From the NCBI GenBank assembly GCA_900547045.1, contig URFB01000082.1:1-5707 (forward strand): a stretch of 5,707 bases of DNA, written 5' to 3'. The stretch's first letter is position 1. Each line of letters begins with the position of its first letter. Shown here piece after piece: positions 1 through 5,707 of the stretch. Made by a program: the position numbers and the translations under genes. This stretch comes from an uncultured Mollicutes bacterium. GTDB lineage: Bacteria > Bacillota_I > Bacilli_A > Acholeplasmatales > Anaeroplasmataceae. The notes below the pieces were generated by a model. It saw only the letters and a list, made by a program, of their open reading frames with translations. It ran no database searches and was not told the origin of the DNA.

Positions 1-145
1 TTGCCAGTGTTAAATAGCATAAAACAGTTAGATAATTATAATACATAGGATGAGCCGATTTAATTGAGACAATTGTAATAATTGGCATCATCAGAGTTAA
101 AATTAAAAATATAATTAATGCTTCTATAATAAATGTTTTCTTCAT
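1..145 (-). CDS. Putative membrane protein, N-terminal part only (runs off left edge)
   Basis: Seen: an open frame of 48 codons from ATG at 145 to the window edge with no stop. It begins MKKTF, followed by a hydrophobic stretch at about residues 9-28 (ALIIFLILTLMMPIITIVSI), a short polar stretch (KSAHP), and a second hydrophobic stretch starting near residue 38. This is the pattern of the first helix, loop and second helix of an integral membrane protein. An in-frame stop at 151-149 makes this the earliest possible ATG; two more ATGs occur at codons 19-20. Odd: there is no recognisable Shine-Dalgarno sequence (AAGCT precedes the ATG), and the start lies only 8 nt past the U-tract of the uxaC terminator, so no clear promoter separates the two. 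A transport role next to hexuronate genes would be convenient, but nothing in these residues shows it. I do not recognise the family. A chance open frame in AT-rich DNA is the alternative. Confidence 0.5.
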   Translation of the reverse strand, partial: MKKTFIIEALIIFLILTLMMPIITIVSIKSAHPMYYNYLTVLCYLTLA

Positions 146-152
146 AGCTTAT

Positions 153-183
153 TAAAAAAAGGGGGATGCAAACTGCATCCCTT
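153..183 (-). terminator. Intrinsic terminator of the uxaBAC operon
   Basis: Read on the minus strand, a perfect 8-bp stem GGGATGCA / TGCATCCC (181-174 and 170-163) with a GTT loop is followed by CC and seven T residues (160-154). It starts 14 nt after the uxaC stop codon. The plus-strand side has no T-tract, so it works only for leftward transcription. It ends the operon before any further hexuronate gene could be included. Confidence 0.93.
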
Positions 184-194
184 ATATAATTAAA

Positions 195-1607
195 TTAGAA
201 TCCGAAGTATTCCTTAGCGTTGTTATAGCAAACGTCTTCTACAATCTTACCAAGAGTATCTAGCTCTTCTACTGGATATTGACCAGATTCAACTAAATTA
301 CCAAGCATTTGGCAAAGAATACGACGATAGTATTCATGACGAGGATAAGCTAGGAAGCTTCTTGAATCTGTAAGCATACCTACAGATTGAGAAATTAAAC
401 CAACCTGCATTAATGTTTCAAGATTTTGCTTCATACCATCCTGTTGGTCAAGGAACCACCAAGCAGTACCTACCTGAACACGACCCTTAACACCCTCTTC
501 TTGGAAGCATCCGGCAAGAACAGTAAGTGCGTAGTTGTCACGAGGATTTAAGCAGTAAAGAATAGTCTTAGGAAGAGCATCATTAGCATCTAGAGCACCT
601 AATAATTGAGAAAGCTTTTCCATATATACTGAGTCTTCAATTGCATCAAAGCCAGTATCTGGACCAATCTTTTCAAGCATCTTCTTTGAGTTATTTCTTA
701 AAGCCCCGATGTGATATTGTTGTACCCAACCATGTTTCTTATATTGCTTACCTAAGAATAAAAGGATATAGCCCTTATATTGGTCTTCCTCATGTGAAGA
801 AATAGCCTCATGCTTCATACCCTTTAAGAATACTGCATTAGCCTCTTCATATGTAGCTGGTGTGTAGTGAACAACATCAAGAGCGTGGTCAGAAACACGT
901 GAACCCATAGACTGGAAGAACTCAATACGCTCTGCTAAGCATTCAGTTAAATCATTTAATGACTTAATTTTCTTGCCACAAACCTTAGCTAATTGATTAA
1001 CCCAAGATTCGAACCAAGAAAGCTCAACATTGATAGCCTTATCAGGACGGAAGGCAGGACGAACAGTAACCTTTAATGTTGGATCTGCCATCATCTTCTT
1101 ATGCCATTCAAGTGAATCAACTGGATCATCTGTTGTACAAACAGTCTTTACATTGAACTTGTACATCATTTGACGAGCAGTTAAAGTTTCAAGCTTAGCA
1201 TTAGCCTCATCCCAAATCTTCTTTGCATTCTTAGCATTAATAATATCATTAATACCAAAGTATCTTTGCATTTCAAGGTGAGACCAGTGATATAATGGGT
1301 TACCTACGAAATAAGGCATAGATTCAACAAATTGATAATATTTCTTATAGTCATCATCTGGACCAGAAATTGAATCCTCTTCATATCCTCTAGCACGAAG
1401 GCTTCTCCACTTGTAGTGATCACCATAACGGTCTCCAGCACCTAACCAAACCTCAGCTAAATTACGGAATTTCTTGTCTTCATAAATTTCCTTTGGTTGA
1501 AGATGGCAGTGATAATCAATAATTGGCATCTTCTCTGCATGCTCATGATAAAGCTTCTTTGCAGTTTCTGTAGTTAACAGAAAATCTTTGTCCATAAATT
1601 TTTGCAT
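195..1607 (-). CDS. uxaC: Glucuronate/galacturonate isomerase (uronate isomerase)
   Basis: Cytoplasmic isomerase (EC 5.3.1.12) that converts D-glucuronate to D-fructuronate and D-galacturonate to D-tagaturonate, the entry step of hexuronate breakdown. It belongs to the amidohydrolase superfamily (TIM barrel). Seen: 470 aa, the usual family length. The metal-binding DYHCHL motif is at 31-36 (H33, H35), followed by GDHYKWR 62-68, GNPLYHWSHLE 102-112, TTDDPVDSLEWH 158-169, RPAFRPD 183-189, YHIGALRNNS 298-307, NPRDNY 354-359, GTAWWF 380-385 and a highly conserved end block GMLTDSRSFLAYPRHEYYRRIL 410-431. The start is the first ATG because AAGGAG (1623-1618) lies 10 nt before it; the Met at codon 5 is too far away. 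It is the third gene of the operon, 22 nt after uxaA. Small oddity: relative to the E. coli and Thermotoga sequences as I recall them, a few extra residues (around 57-61) sit just before GDHYKWR. The family assignment is certain. Confidence 0.97.
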   Translation of the reverse strand: MQKFMDKDFLLTTETAKKLYHEHAEKMPIIDYHCHLQPKEIYEDKKFRNLAEVWLGAGDRYGDHYKWRSLRARGYEEDSISGPDDDYKKYYQFVESMPYFVGNPLYHWSHLEMQRYFGINDIINAKNAKKIWDEANAKLETLTARQMMYKFNVKTVCTTDDPVDSLEWHKKMMADPTLKVTVRPAFRPDKAINVELSWFESWVNQLAKVCGKKIKSLNDLTECLAERIEFFQSMGSRVSDHALDVVHYTPATYEEANAVFLKGMKHEAISSHEEDQYKGYILLFLGKQYKKHGWVQQYHIGALRNNSKKMLEKIGPDTGFDAIEDSVYMEKLSQLLGALDANDALPKTILYCLNPRDNYALTVLAGCFQEEGVKGRVQVGTAWWFLDQQDGMKQNLETLMQVGLISQSVGMLTDSRSFLAYPRHEYYRRILCQMLGNLVESGQYPVEELDTLGKIVEDVCYNNAKEYFGF

Positions 1608-1629
1608 TTTAAATTATCTCCTTATTTTT

Positions 1630-3108
1630 TTATAAAACGACTCCGTCCTTGAAAATAGAAATTTCACGGAAGTTGTTTTTCTCATTCTTTGTTTGTGTAC
1701 GTCCAGAGGCGATATCACAAATTAAATCAATGAATTTTTCAAGTAGCTCATCCATTGAATATTTATCAACTAAATCACCAGCATTGAAATCAATCCAGTT
1801 TGATTTCTTTGTAGCCATAGTTGTATTAGTTGCTACCTTAACAGTTGGAATAAAACCACCAAATGGTGTTCCACGTCCAGTTGTAAATAGAACCATTTGG
1901 CATCCTGCACAGCCTAGGGTTGTAGTAGCTACAAGGTCATTTCCTGGTGTACAAAGAAGATTAAGACCATGCTCTTTAATTCTTTGGCCCATTTTTAGTA
2001 CGCCATTAACAACAGCAGCTCCACCCTTTTGAGTACATCCAAGTGACTTATCCTCAAGAGTAGTAATTCCACCCTTCTTATTACCAGGTGATGGGTTATC
2101 ATATATAACCTGATTATGCTCTTTAAAATAATGCTTGAAATCGTTGATTAATTCAACAATATCCTCAAAAGTCTTTTCATCCTTAGCACGAGCCATTAAA
2201 AGCTTTTCTGCACCAAACATTTCAGGGACCTCACCTAAAACAGTTGTAGCACCATTTAGAGAAAGGAAATCAGAGAATCTTCCTAAAAGTGGGTTAGCAG
2301 TAATACCTGACATACCATCAGAACCACCACACTTAAGACCAATTCTTAAAACAGAAAGTGGCTTTTTAACACGCTTATCATCAGCCATTTGCTCATAAAG
2401 CTCCTTCAAAAGCTTAGTACCCTCTTCTACCTCATCCTCAACCTCTTGAGCAATTAAGAAGCGCGTACGCGATTCATCGTAATCACCAAGCGTTTCCTTG
2501 AAGGTAGAAACAAGATTTTCCTCACAGCCAAGACCAAGCACTAAAACACCACCAGCATTAGGATGCTTAACCATATCCTGAAGTAGAGTTCTTGTAAGAG
2601 CTAAATCAGCGCCCATTTGTGAGCAGCCAAAGGGATGCTGGAAGGTATAAATACCATCAATTTTTGATGTATCATACTTTTCCTTGAAATTCTTAATAAT
2701 ATCATTAGCCATACCAGATACGCAACCAACAGTTTGGATAATCCATAGCTCATTACGAATTCCGTATTCTCCTGTTTTACGCTCATAAACGTCAACCATA
2801 CGGTCAGACTTATAACCTAAAACCTCAGGATAATTTGGTTCATATTTGTATTCAATAACATCATCAAGGTTAGTAGCAACATTATGAGTATGAACATGCT
2901 CACCAGCCTTAATATCTGATGTTGCATGACCAATTGGATTACCATACTTTATAACGTTCTCACCATTTTTAATAGTCTTTAATGCAATCTTATGTGCTTG
3001 AGGGATATCCTCAAGTAAAGTGACACCCTCAATAACCTCGCCTTTATTAAAAGGACGAAGACATACAGCTACATTATCAATCGGATTAATAATAATGTAA
3101 TCTTTCAT
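1630..3108 (-). CDS. uxaA: Altronate dehydratase
   Basis: Dehydrates D-altronate to 2-keto-3-deoxy-D-gluconate (EC 4.2.1.7), the last step of the galacturonate branch before KDG kinase. Iron-dependent cytoplasmic enzyme of the UxaA/GarD family. Seen: 492 aa, like E. coli UxaA. The N-terminal SAF domain (about 1-95) has NVIKYGNPIGHA 51-62 and GEHVHTHN 69-76. The catalytic domain has GCVSGMAND 128-136, FGCSQMGAD 160-168, GLGCEEN 192-198, GLKCGGSDGMSGITANP 257-273, GEVPEMFGAE 292-301, NPSPGNKKGGITTLEDKSLG 338-357 and GRGTPFGGFIPTVKVATN 411-428. The conserved cysteines in these blocks are candidates for metal binding. The SAF region joined directly to the large domain separates UxaA from split homologues. 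The start is the only one possible, since an in-frame stop lies 4 codons upstream. It begins 1 nt after the uxaB stop with only a weak AGG (3119-3117) as ribosome binding site, so translation is probably coupled to uxaB. Confidence 0.97.
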   Translation of the reverse strand: MKDYIIINPIDNVAVCLRPFNKGEVIEGVTLLEDIPQAHKIALKTIKNGENVIKYGNPIGHATSDIKAGEHVHTHNVATNLDDVIEYKYEPNYPEVLGYKSDRMVDVYERKTGEYGIRNELWIIQTVGCVSGMANDIIKNFKEKYDTSKIDGIYTFQHPFGCSQMGADLALTRTLLQDMVKHPNAGGVLVLGLGCEENLVSTFKETLGDYDESRTRFLIAQEVEDEVEEGTKLLKELYEQMADDKRVKKPLSVLRIGLKCGGSDGMSGITANPLLGRFSDFLSLNGATTVLGEVPEMFGAEKLLMARAKDEKTFEDIVELINDFKHYFKEHNQVIYDNPSPGNKKGGITTLEDKSLGCTQKGGAAVVNGVLKMGQRIKEHGLNLLCTPGNDLVATTTLGCAGCQMVLFTTGRGTPFGGFIPTVKVATNTTMATKKSNWIDFNAGDLVDKYSMDELLEKFIDLICDIASGRTQTKNEKNNFREISIFKDGVVL

Positions 3109-3109
3109 A

Positions 3110-4564
3110 CTAGCAACCTATAAATGCTAAAGCCTCGCGCATTGGCTTAGTTTCGATTTCATATAAGCAATCTGTAACGAAGTCAGTAACACCCTTTAAA
3201 TTATTTAAATTCATTTCCCAGTGCTTTTCAAGTCCTAAGAAATCAGTAACAATCTTCTTGCAAGCTTCCTTAGAACCATCGAAGCTTGCCCATTCCTTCT
3301 TGAAGAATTCAAGAGCCCACTCATCATCCTTAAGAGCGATATCCTCATTACCTCTCTTACCGCGGTAGAAGGCAATTAAAGCAGCTAAACTGAATAAAGC
3401 ATGCTTAGGGAAGCGACCAGCTTCAATATTTTGTACTAAAGCAGGTAAATTACGAGTCTTATACTTTGTAACTGAGTTTAAAGCAATTGACATTAATTCG
3501 TGACGAACGAATGGATTTTCATAACGTTCAAGAACAGAATTAGAATAAGCTACCATTTGGTCATGAGGAATATCAATTGTAGGAATTACCTCGTCAAAAA
3601 TATATTCGCGAACGAACTTACCTAGCTGAGGATCTTCAATTGTTTCACGAACAGTATCAATACCAGCAAGGTATGAAACTGGAACTAAGCAAGTATGAGA
3701 ACCATTAAGAATCTTAACCTTTCTTTGCTTATAAGGGACAATTGAGTTAACATATAATACATTTAAACCGGCCTTAGGAGCAGGGAATGCTTCCTCAAGT
3801 GATTTAATGTCGTCTCCGTCAATGCACCATAGGTGGAAAATTTCACCTACAACCATTGAATTATCGATGTAGCCTAATTCCTCTTGGCATTCCTTTTCAT
3901 TAGCTCTTGGGTATCCTGGTACGATACGGTCAACTAATGTATTATAGAACTTGTTAGCCTTTGTAATCCAGCTGATAAATGCCTCATCATAGCCACAAGT
4001 ATGAGCTAGCTTAACTAATACTTCCTTTAAAGTATCTCCATTGTGGTCAATAAGCTCACATGGCATAATGTATAAGCCTTTATTTAAATCTCCATTAAAT
4101 GCTTCATAACGAGTATGTAAGAAAGATAGAAGCTTACCAGGGTAGCTCTTAGGGCAGCTAGAGAAATCTGTATCTGTTTCATCATAAGCAATACCAGCCT
4201 CAGTAGTATTAGAAATAATGAATTCAAGATCATTACTCTTAGCATACTCAAGATAATGAGCATACTCAGTAAATGGGTTAATTAAATCACCGATACAATC
4301 AATTACCTGGTGAGTTTTAACTACATTACCATCCATTTTTCCTTGAAGATATAAGGTATATAAGCCATCTTGCTTCTTCATATCCTCAACACGTCCAAAT
4401 GGCATTGGTTGAACTACCGCAACATTACCATTAAAAACGCCCTTTTTATTCATAGTATCAATAATCCAATCACCGAAGGCACGTAAGAAGTTTCCTTCTC
4501 CAAATTGTAAAACCTTAATTGGTCGATTAACCTTTTCTACTATTTTAGCACTTAAATTTTCCAC
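3110..4564 (-). CDS. uxaB: Tagaturonate reductase (altronate oxidoreductase)
   Basis: NADH-dependent reduction of D-tagaturonate to D-altronate (EC 1.1.1.58), using the product of UxaC and feeding UxaA. Member of the polyol-specific long-chain dehydrogenase (mannitol dehydrogenase) family. Seen: 484 aa, matching E. coli UxaB. The N-terminal nucleotide-binding domain has VLQFGEGNFLRAFGDW at 18-33 and SNTTEAGI at 118-125; PCELIDHNGD is at 168-177 and NTLVDRIVPGYPR at 208-220. The catalytic signature KVKILNGSH is at 282-290, with K282, N287 and H290 at the positions of the family's K-x4-N-x2-H motif. The C-terminal domain has RYENPFVRHELMSIALNSV 347-365. The E-E-LGY segment (228-232) and overall similarity favour UxaB over fructuronate reductase UxuB. 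The start codon is GTG: no in-frame ATG exists before the upstream stop at 4606-4604, and GGAGG (4578-4574) sits 9 nt before the GTG. First gene of the operon; the stop is TAG. Confidence 0.96.
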   Translation of the reverse strand: MENLSAKIVEKVNRPIKVLQFGEGNFLRAFGDWIIDTMNKKGVFNGNVAVVQPMPFGRVEDMKKQDGLYTLYLQGKMDGNVVKTHQVIDCIGDLINPFTEYAHYLEYAKSNDLEFIISNTTEAGIAYDETDTDFSSCPKSYPGKLLSFLHTRYEAFNGDLNKGLYIMPCELIDHNGDTLKEVLVKLAHTCGYDEAFISWITKANKFYNTLVDRIVPGYPRANEKECQEELGYIDNSMVVGEIFHLWCIDGDDIKSLEEAFPAPKAGLNVLYVNSIVPYKQRKVKILNGSHTCLVPVSYLAGIDTVRETIEDPQLGKFVREYIFDEVIPTIDIPHDQMVAYSNSVLERYENPFVRHELMSIALNSVTKYKTRNLPALVQNIEAGRFPKHALFSLAALIAFYRGKRGNEDIALKDDEWALEFFKKEWASFDGSKEACKKIVTDFLGLEKHWEMNLNNLKGVTDFVTDCLYEIETKPMREALAFIGC

Positions 4565-4573
4565 GATATTAAT

Positions 4574-4578
4574 CCTCC
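4574..4578 (-). promoter_or_regulatory. Ribosome binding site that fixes the GTG start of uxaB
   Basis: A perfect GGAGG lies 9 nt before the GTG at 4564-4562, which decides the start codon. The same bases form part of an ATG GAG GAT TAA string (4580-4569), a three-codon frame out of phase with uxaB. It could in principle be translated, but is more simply explained as a by-product of the SD sequence. Confidence 0.85.
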
Positions 4579-4583
4579 ATTTT

Positions 4584-4601
4584 TGTCCGAAATATCGGAC
4601 A
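4584..4601 (-). promoter_or_regulatory. 18-bp inverted repeat, candidate operator of the uxa operon
   Basis: Minus strand TGTCCGATATTTCGGACA: perfect 7-bp arms TGTCCGA / TCGGACA around a 4-nt spacer. With the predicted start at 4613 it covers about +13 to +30, between the transcription start and the ribosome binding site. This position suits a repressor that blocks the elongating polymerase. It has no U-tract after it, so it is not a terminator, although the transcript could form the same hairpin just before the GGAGG. TGTC...GACA half-sites are used by some GntR-family regulators, but no regulator gene lies in the window, so the cognate protein is unknown. No second copy was seen in the window. 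Confidence 0.65.
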
Positions 4602-4619
4602 TGCTATATCATCAAATTC

Positions 4620-4670
4620 ATTGTAGCACGCTTTATTTTTTTTTGCAATAGATAGCTTTAAAATATATTT
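4620..4670 (-). promoter_or_regulatory. Predicted sigma-A promoter of uxaBAC, with UP element
   Basis: Minus strand: -35 TTGCAA (4648-4643), a 17-nt spacer, extended -10 TGCTACAAT (hexamer TACAAT 4625-4620). The expected start is near 4613, leaving a leader of about 49 nt before the GTG. Upstream, AAATATATTTT (4670-4660) falls at -57 to -47 and agrees fully with the distal UP-element consensus AAAWWTWTTTT. The spacer contains most of an A9 run. It is the only good promoter between the rlmH terminator and uxaB. Confidence 0.82.
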
Positions 4671-4677
4671 TTATGGC

Positions 4678-4693
4678 TTTTTTAGCTAAAAAA
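4678..4693. repeat. Perfect 16-bp AT-rich palindrome between terminator and promoter
   Basis: TTTTTTAGCTAAAAAA, self-complementary, lies just past the rlmH terminator and overlaps the end of its T-rich tail. It is weak as a hairpin (only four bases in the centre, two of them G/C). It may simply reflect A/T tracts in an AT-rich intergenic region; no function can be assigned. Confidence 0.4.
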
Positions 4694-4726
4694 TATAAAA
4701 AACCTAGCACTATTTGTGATAGGTTT
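4688..4726 (-). terminator. Intrinsic terminator overlapping the 3' end of rlmH
   Basis: Minus strand: AAACCTA-T-CAC (4726-4716), loop AAATA (4715-4711), GTG-C-TAGGTTT (4710-4700). This gives a stem of 7 and 3 pairs with one T/C mismatch, then a T-rich tail with two T6 runs (4702-4697 and 4693-4688) separated by ATA. The left arm consists of the last rlmH codons (ending Y-H-K) and the TAG stop lies at the loop and first base of the right arm. It ends the walJ-rlmH transcript and insulates the uxa promoter. Confidence 0.85.
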
Positions 4727-5189
4727 CATTATTATTAATTTTAAAAGCTCGATATATTTGTTCAAATAAGATAAGCTTCATTAGCTGATGGGGGAAAGTC
4801 ATCTTAGAAAAGCATAGACGATAATTAGCCTTATTTAATACCGCCTCACTTAAACCAAGTGAGCCACCAATAATAAAGCTTATATGGGAGGAATTATAGG
4901 TTTGAATCTCTAGCATTTTAGAGGCTAGCTCCTCACTTGTTAGCATTCTTCCCTTTAAATCAAGAGCAATTACGTAGCTTTTAGGATTAATTGCGTCAAT
5001 AATTCTTAAGCCTTCCTTTTCCTTAATTTGTAAATTAAGGGCCTCACTTGATTTATCCTTAATAGGCTCGTCTTGTAAAACTATTTCCTCTATTTTACAA
5101 TACTTAGACAGTCTTTTAGCATATTCCTTAATACCATCTGCTAAATAGGCTTCCTTAAGCTTTCCAACTGATATTATACTTATTTTCAT
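4710..5189 (-). CDS. rlmH: 23S rRNA (pseudouridine1915-N3)-methyltransferase RlmH
   Basis: SAM-dependent SPOUT-class methyltransferase (EC 2.1.1.177) that methylates N3 of pseudouridine 1915 in helix 69 of 23S rRNA; the family acts as a homodimer on assembled 70S ribosomes. Seen: 159 aa, the normal length (formerly YbeA/OrfX). It starts MKISIISVGKLK, typical of the family. The SAM pocket and trefoil-knot motifs are ALDLKG 75-80, IIGGSLGLSEAV 106-117 and LCFSKMTFPHQLMKLILFEQ 125-144. It ends IYRAFKI...YHK (145-159) with the invariant YHK C-terminus. The ATG overlaps the upstream walJ stop as ATGA, and GGAGG (5204-5200) lies 10 nt before it. Small deviation: the usual RGE-type stretch before YHK is NNNET here. 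The gene ends inside its own terminator hairpin (stop TAG). Housekeeping gene, unrelated in function to the uxa operon downstream. Confidence 0.97.
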   Translation of the reverse strand: MKISIISVGKLKEAYLADGIKEYAKRLSKYCKIEEIVLQDEPIKDKSSEALNLQIKEKEGLRIIDAINPKSYVIALDLKGRMLTSEELASKMLEIQTYNSSHISFIIGGSLGLSEAVLNKANYRLCFSKMTFPHQLMKLILFEQIYRAFKINNNETYHK

Positions 5190-5707
5190 ACCTCAAATAC
5201 CTCCAATGGGACCTGAGATGCATACTCAAACTTAATTCCTTCAGTTGAAACACCTACATCCTTAAATACTCTAATGGATGTAAGCTTAACAATTTGTACT
5301 AAATTACATTCCTCAGAAATATGGGCATAAATAATATGATTAGTATCAGGACCAATGATATTAGTTAAAACATAGGCACTATCCTGGTTAGATAGATGTC
5401 CATGGTCAGATAAAATACGCATCTTTGTTTCATAGGGACGATCAGATTCCATTAAAATTTCAGGATCATGATTGGATTCAAATATGTAGCAATTAGCGTT
5501 GCTTATTTTGTCAAATAGGGCGTGATGAACGTAGCCCGTATCTGTTATATAAACAAGCTTGTGATTATTTTGCGTGAAGGTGTAGCCAACTGGATCAATC
5601 GCATCATGAAATATTTGGAGTGCTTCAATTTTAATATCCTTAATTTCGAAGCAGGAATCGTGATTAATAAAATGAATATTATTAATATCTAGGCGTTCTC
5701 TAATTCT
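5186..5707 (-). CDS. walJ: WalJ/YycJ-like MBL-fold metallo-hydrolase, C-terminal part
   Basis: Partial: the frame stays open to the right edge, giving 173 residues and a TGA stop; no start is visible. An internal Met (5452) is not the start, because family motifs continue upstream of it. Seen, numbering from the window edge: FHDAIDPVGYTF 33-44, YITDTGYV 53-60 (metal-bridging Asp in DTG), IFESNHDPEIL 75-85, ILSDHGHLSNQDSA 98-111 and AHISEECN 128-135. These are the characteristic blocks of YycJ/WalJ proteins, which belong to the RNase Z/beta-CASP-like branch of the metallo-beta-lactamase fold. The N-terminal HxHxDH metal site, about 90 residues assuming a usual length near 260, lies outside the window. 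In Bacillota walJ often accompanies the walRK two-component system and rlmH; it has been linked to cell-wall homeostasis and DNA-replication/repair phenotypes, and its substrate is not settled. It overlaps rlmH by 4 nt and is presumably cotranscribed with it. Confidence 0.9.
   Translation of the reverse strand, partial: RIRERLDINNIHFINHDSCFEIKDIKIEALQIFHDAIDPVGYTFTQNNHKLVYITDTGYVHHALFDKISNANCYIFESNHDPEILMESDRPYETKMRILSDHGHLSNQDSAYVLTNIIGPDTNHIIYAHISEECNLVQIVKLTSIRVFKDVGVSTEGIKFEYASQVPLEVFEV

Noticed and set aside
1649..2032. 127-codon open frame on the plus strand
   Set aside because: Lies wholly antisense to uxaA, has no ribosome binding site signature or recognisable domain, and the minus-strand protein is conserved along its full length.
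2135..2398. 87-codon open frame on the plus strand
   Set aside because: Antisense shadow of the conserved central part of uxaA; its low-complexity Ser-rich translation has no family resemblance.
2601..2795. 64-codon minus-strand open frame
   Set aside because: Out-of-frame shadow inside uxaA, overlapping the conserved GCVSG and FGCSQMG blocks of the true frame.
4584..4601. The leader inverted repeat as a transcription terminator/attenuator
   Set aside because: It is followed by AAAAATGGAGG and not by a U-tract, and the stem is only 7 bp, so termination is not supported.
4565..4709. Riboswitch or small RNA in the uxaB leader
   Set aside because: The predicted leader is only about 49 nt, with a single short stem and no conserved aptamer pattern that I recognise.
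4710..4730. Possible SCC-type attachment site at the 3' end of rlmH
   Set aside because: Staphylococcal cassettes insert at this end of rlmH, and a catabolic operon follows it here. However, I found no second copy of the YHK-codon sequence near the left end, and there is no recombinase gene or left boundary repeat in the window.
5186..5452. A complete 88-aa protein starting at the Met at 5452
   Set aside because: The same frame continues open to 5707 and carries the DTG and ESNHD motifs of the WalJ family upstream of that Met, so it is an internal methionine.

Overview
The window comes from an AT-rich genome. It has Firmicutes-style signals: strong GGAGG ribosome binding sites, a near-consensus sigma-A promoter with an UP element, and U-tract terminators. 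The MBL-fold hydrolase / RlmH pair at the right edge is also a gene adjacency known from Bacillota. UGA is used as a stop by the right-edge gene and Trp is encoded by UGG, so the genetic code is standard and not the Mycoplasma one. A gut-type Bacilli/Erysipelotrichia-like organism is a reasonable guess, but the lineage cannot be fixed from this sequence alone.

Every gene lies on the minus strand, so transcription runs right to left. From the right edge: (1) 5707-5186, the C-terminal two thirds of a WalJ/YycJ-type metallo-beta-lactamase-fold hydrolase, cut by the window end. (2) 5189-4710, rlmH, which overlaps walJ by the 4 nt ATGA and ends in an intrinsic terminator whose stem includes its last codons. 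(3) 4709-4565, a short control region with a UP element, a -35 and an extended -10, followed by an 18-bp inverted repeat between the transcription start and the ribosome binding site. (4) 4564-195, a three-gene operon uxaB-uxaA-uxaC with gaps of 1 and 22 nt, closed by a strong terminator at 183-153. (5) 145-1, the start of an unidentified membrane protein that runs off the left edge.

The operon encodes the hexuronate steps leading to 2-keto-3-deoxy-D-gluconate. UxaC isomerises D-galacturonate to D-tagaturonate (and D-glucuronate to D-fructuronate), UxaB reduces tagaturonate to D-altronate with NADH, and UxaA dehydrates altronate to KDG. This is the galacturonate (pectin) branch. The KDG kinase and aldolase, a hexuronate transporter, the fructuronate branch (uxuA/uxuB) and a dedicated regulator are not in the window. 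The inverted repeat over the early transcribed region is the best candidate site for that regulator.

No stretch longer than 300 bases lacks a gene. There are no rRNA or tRNA genes, CRISPR arrays, insertion sequences or prophage genes. I see no previously undescribed system here. The items most worth a second look are the compact control region of uxaB and the unidentified left-edge membrane ORF.
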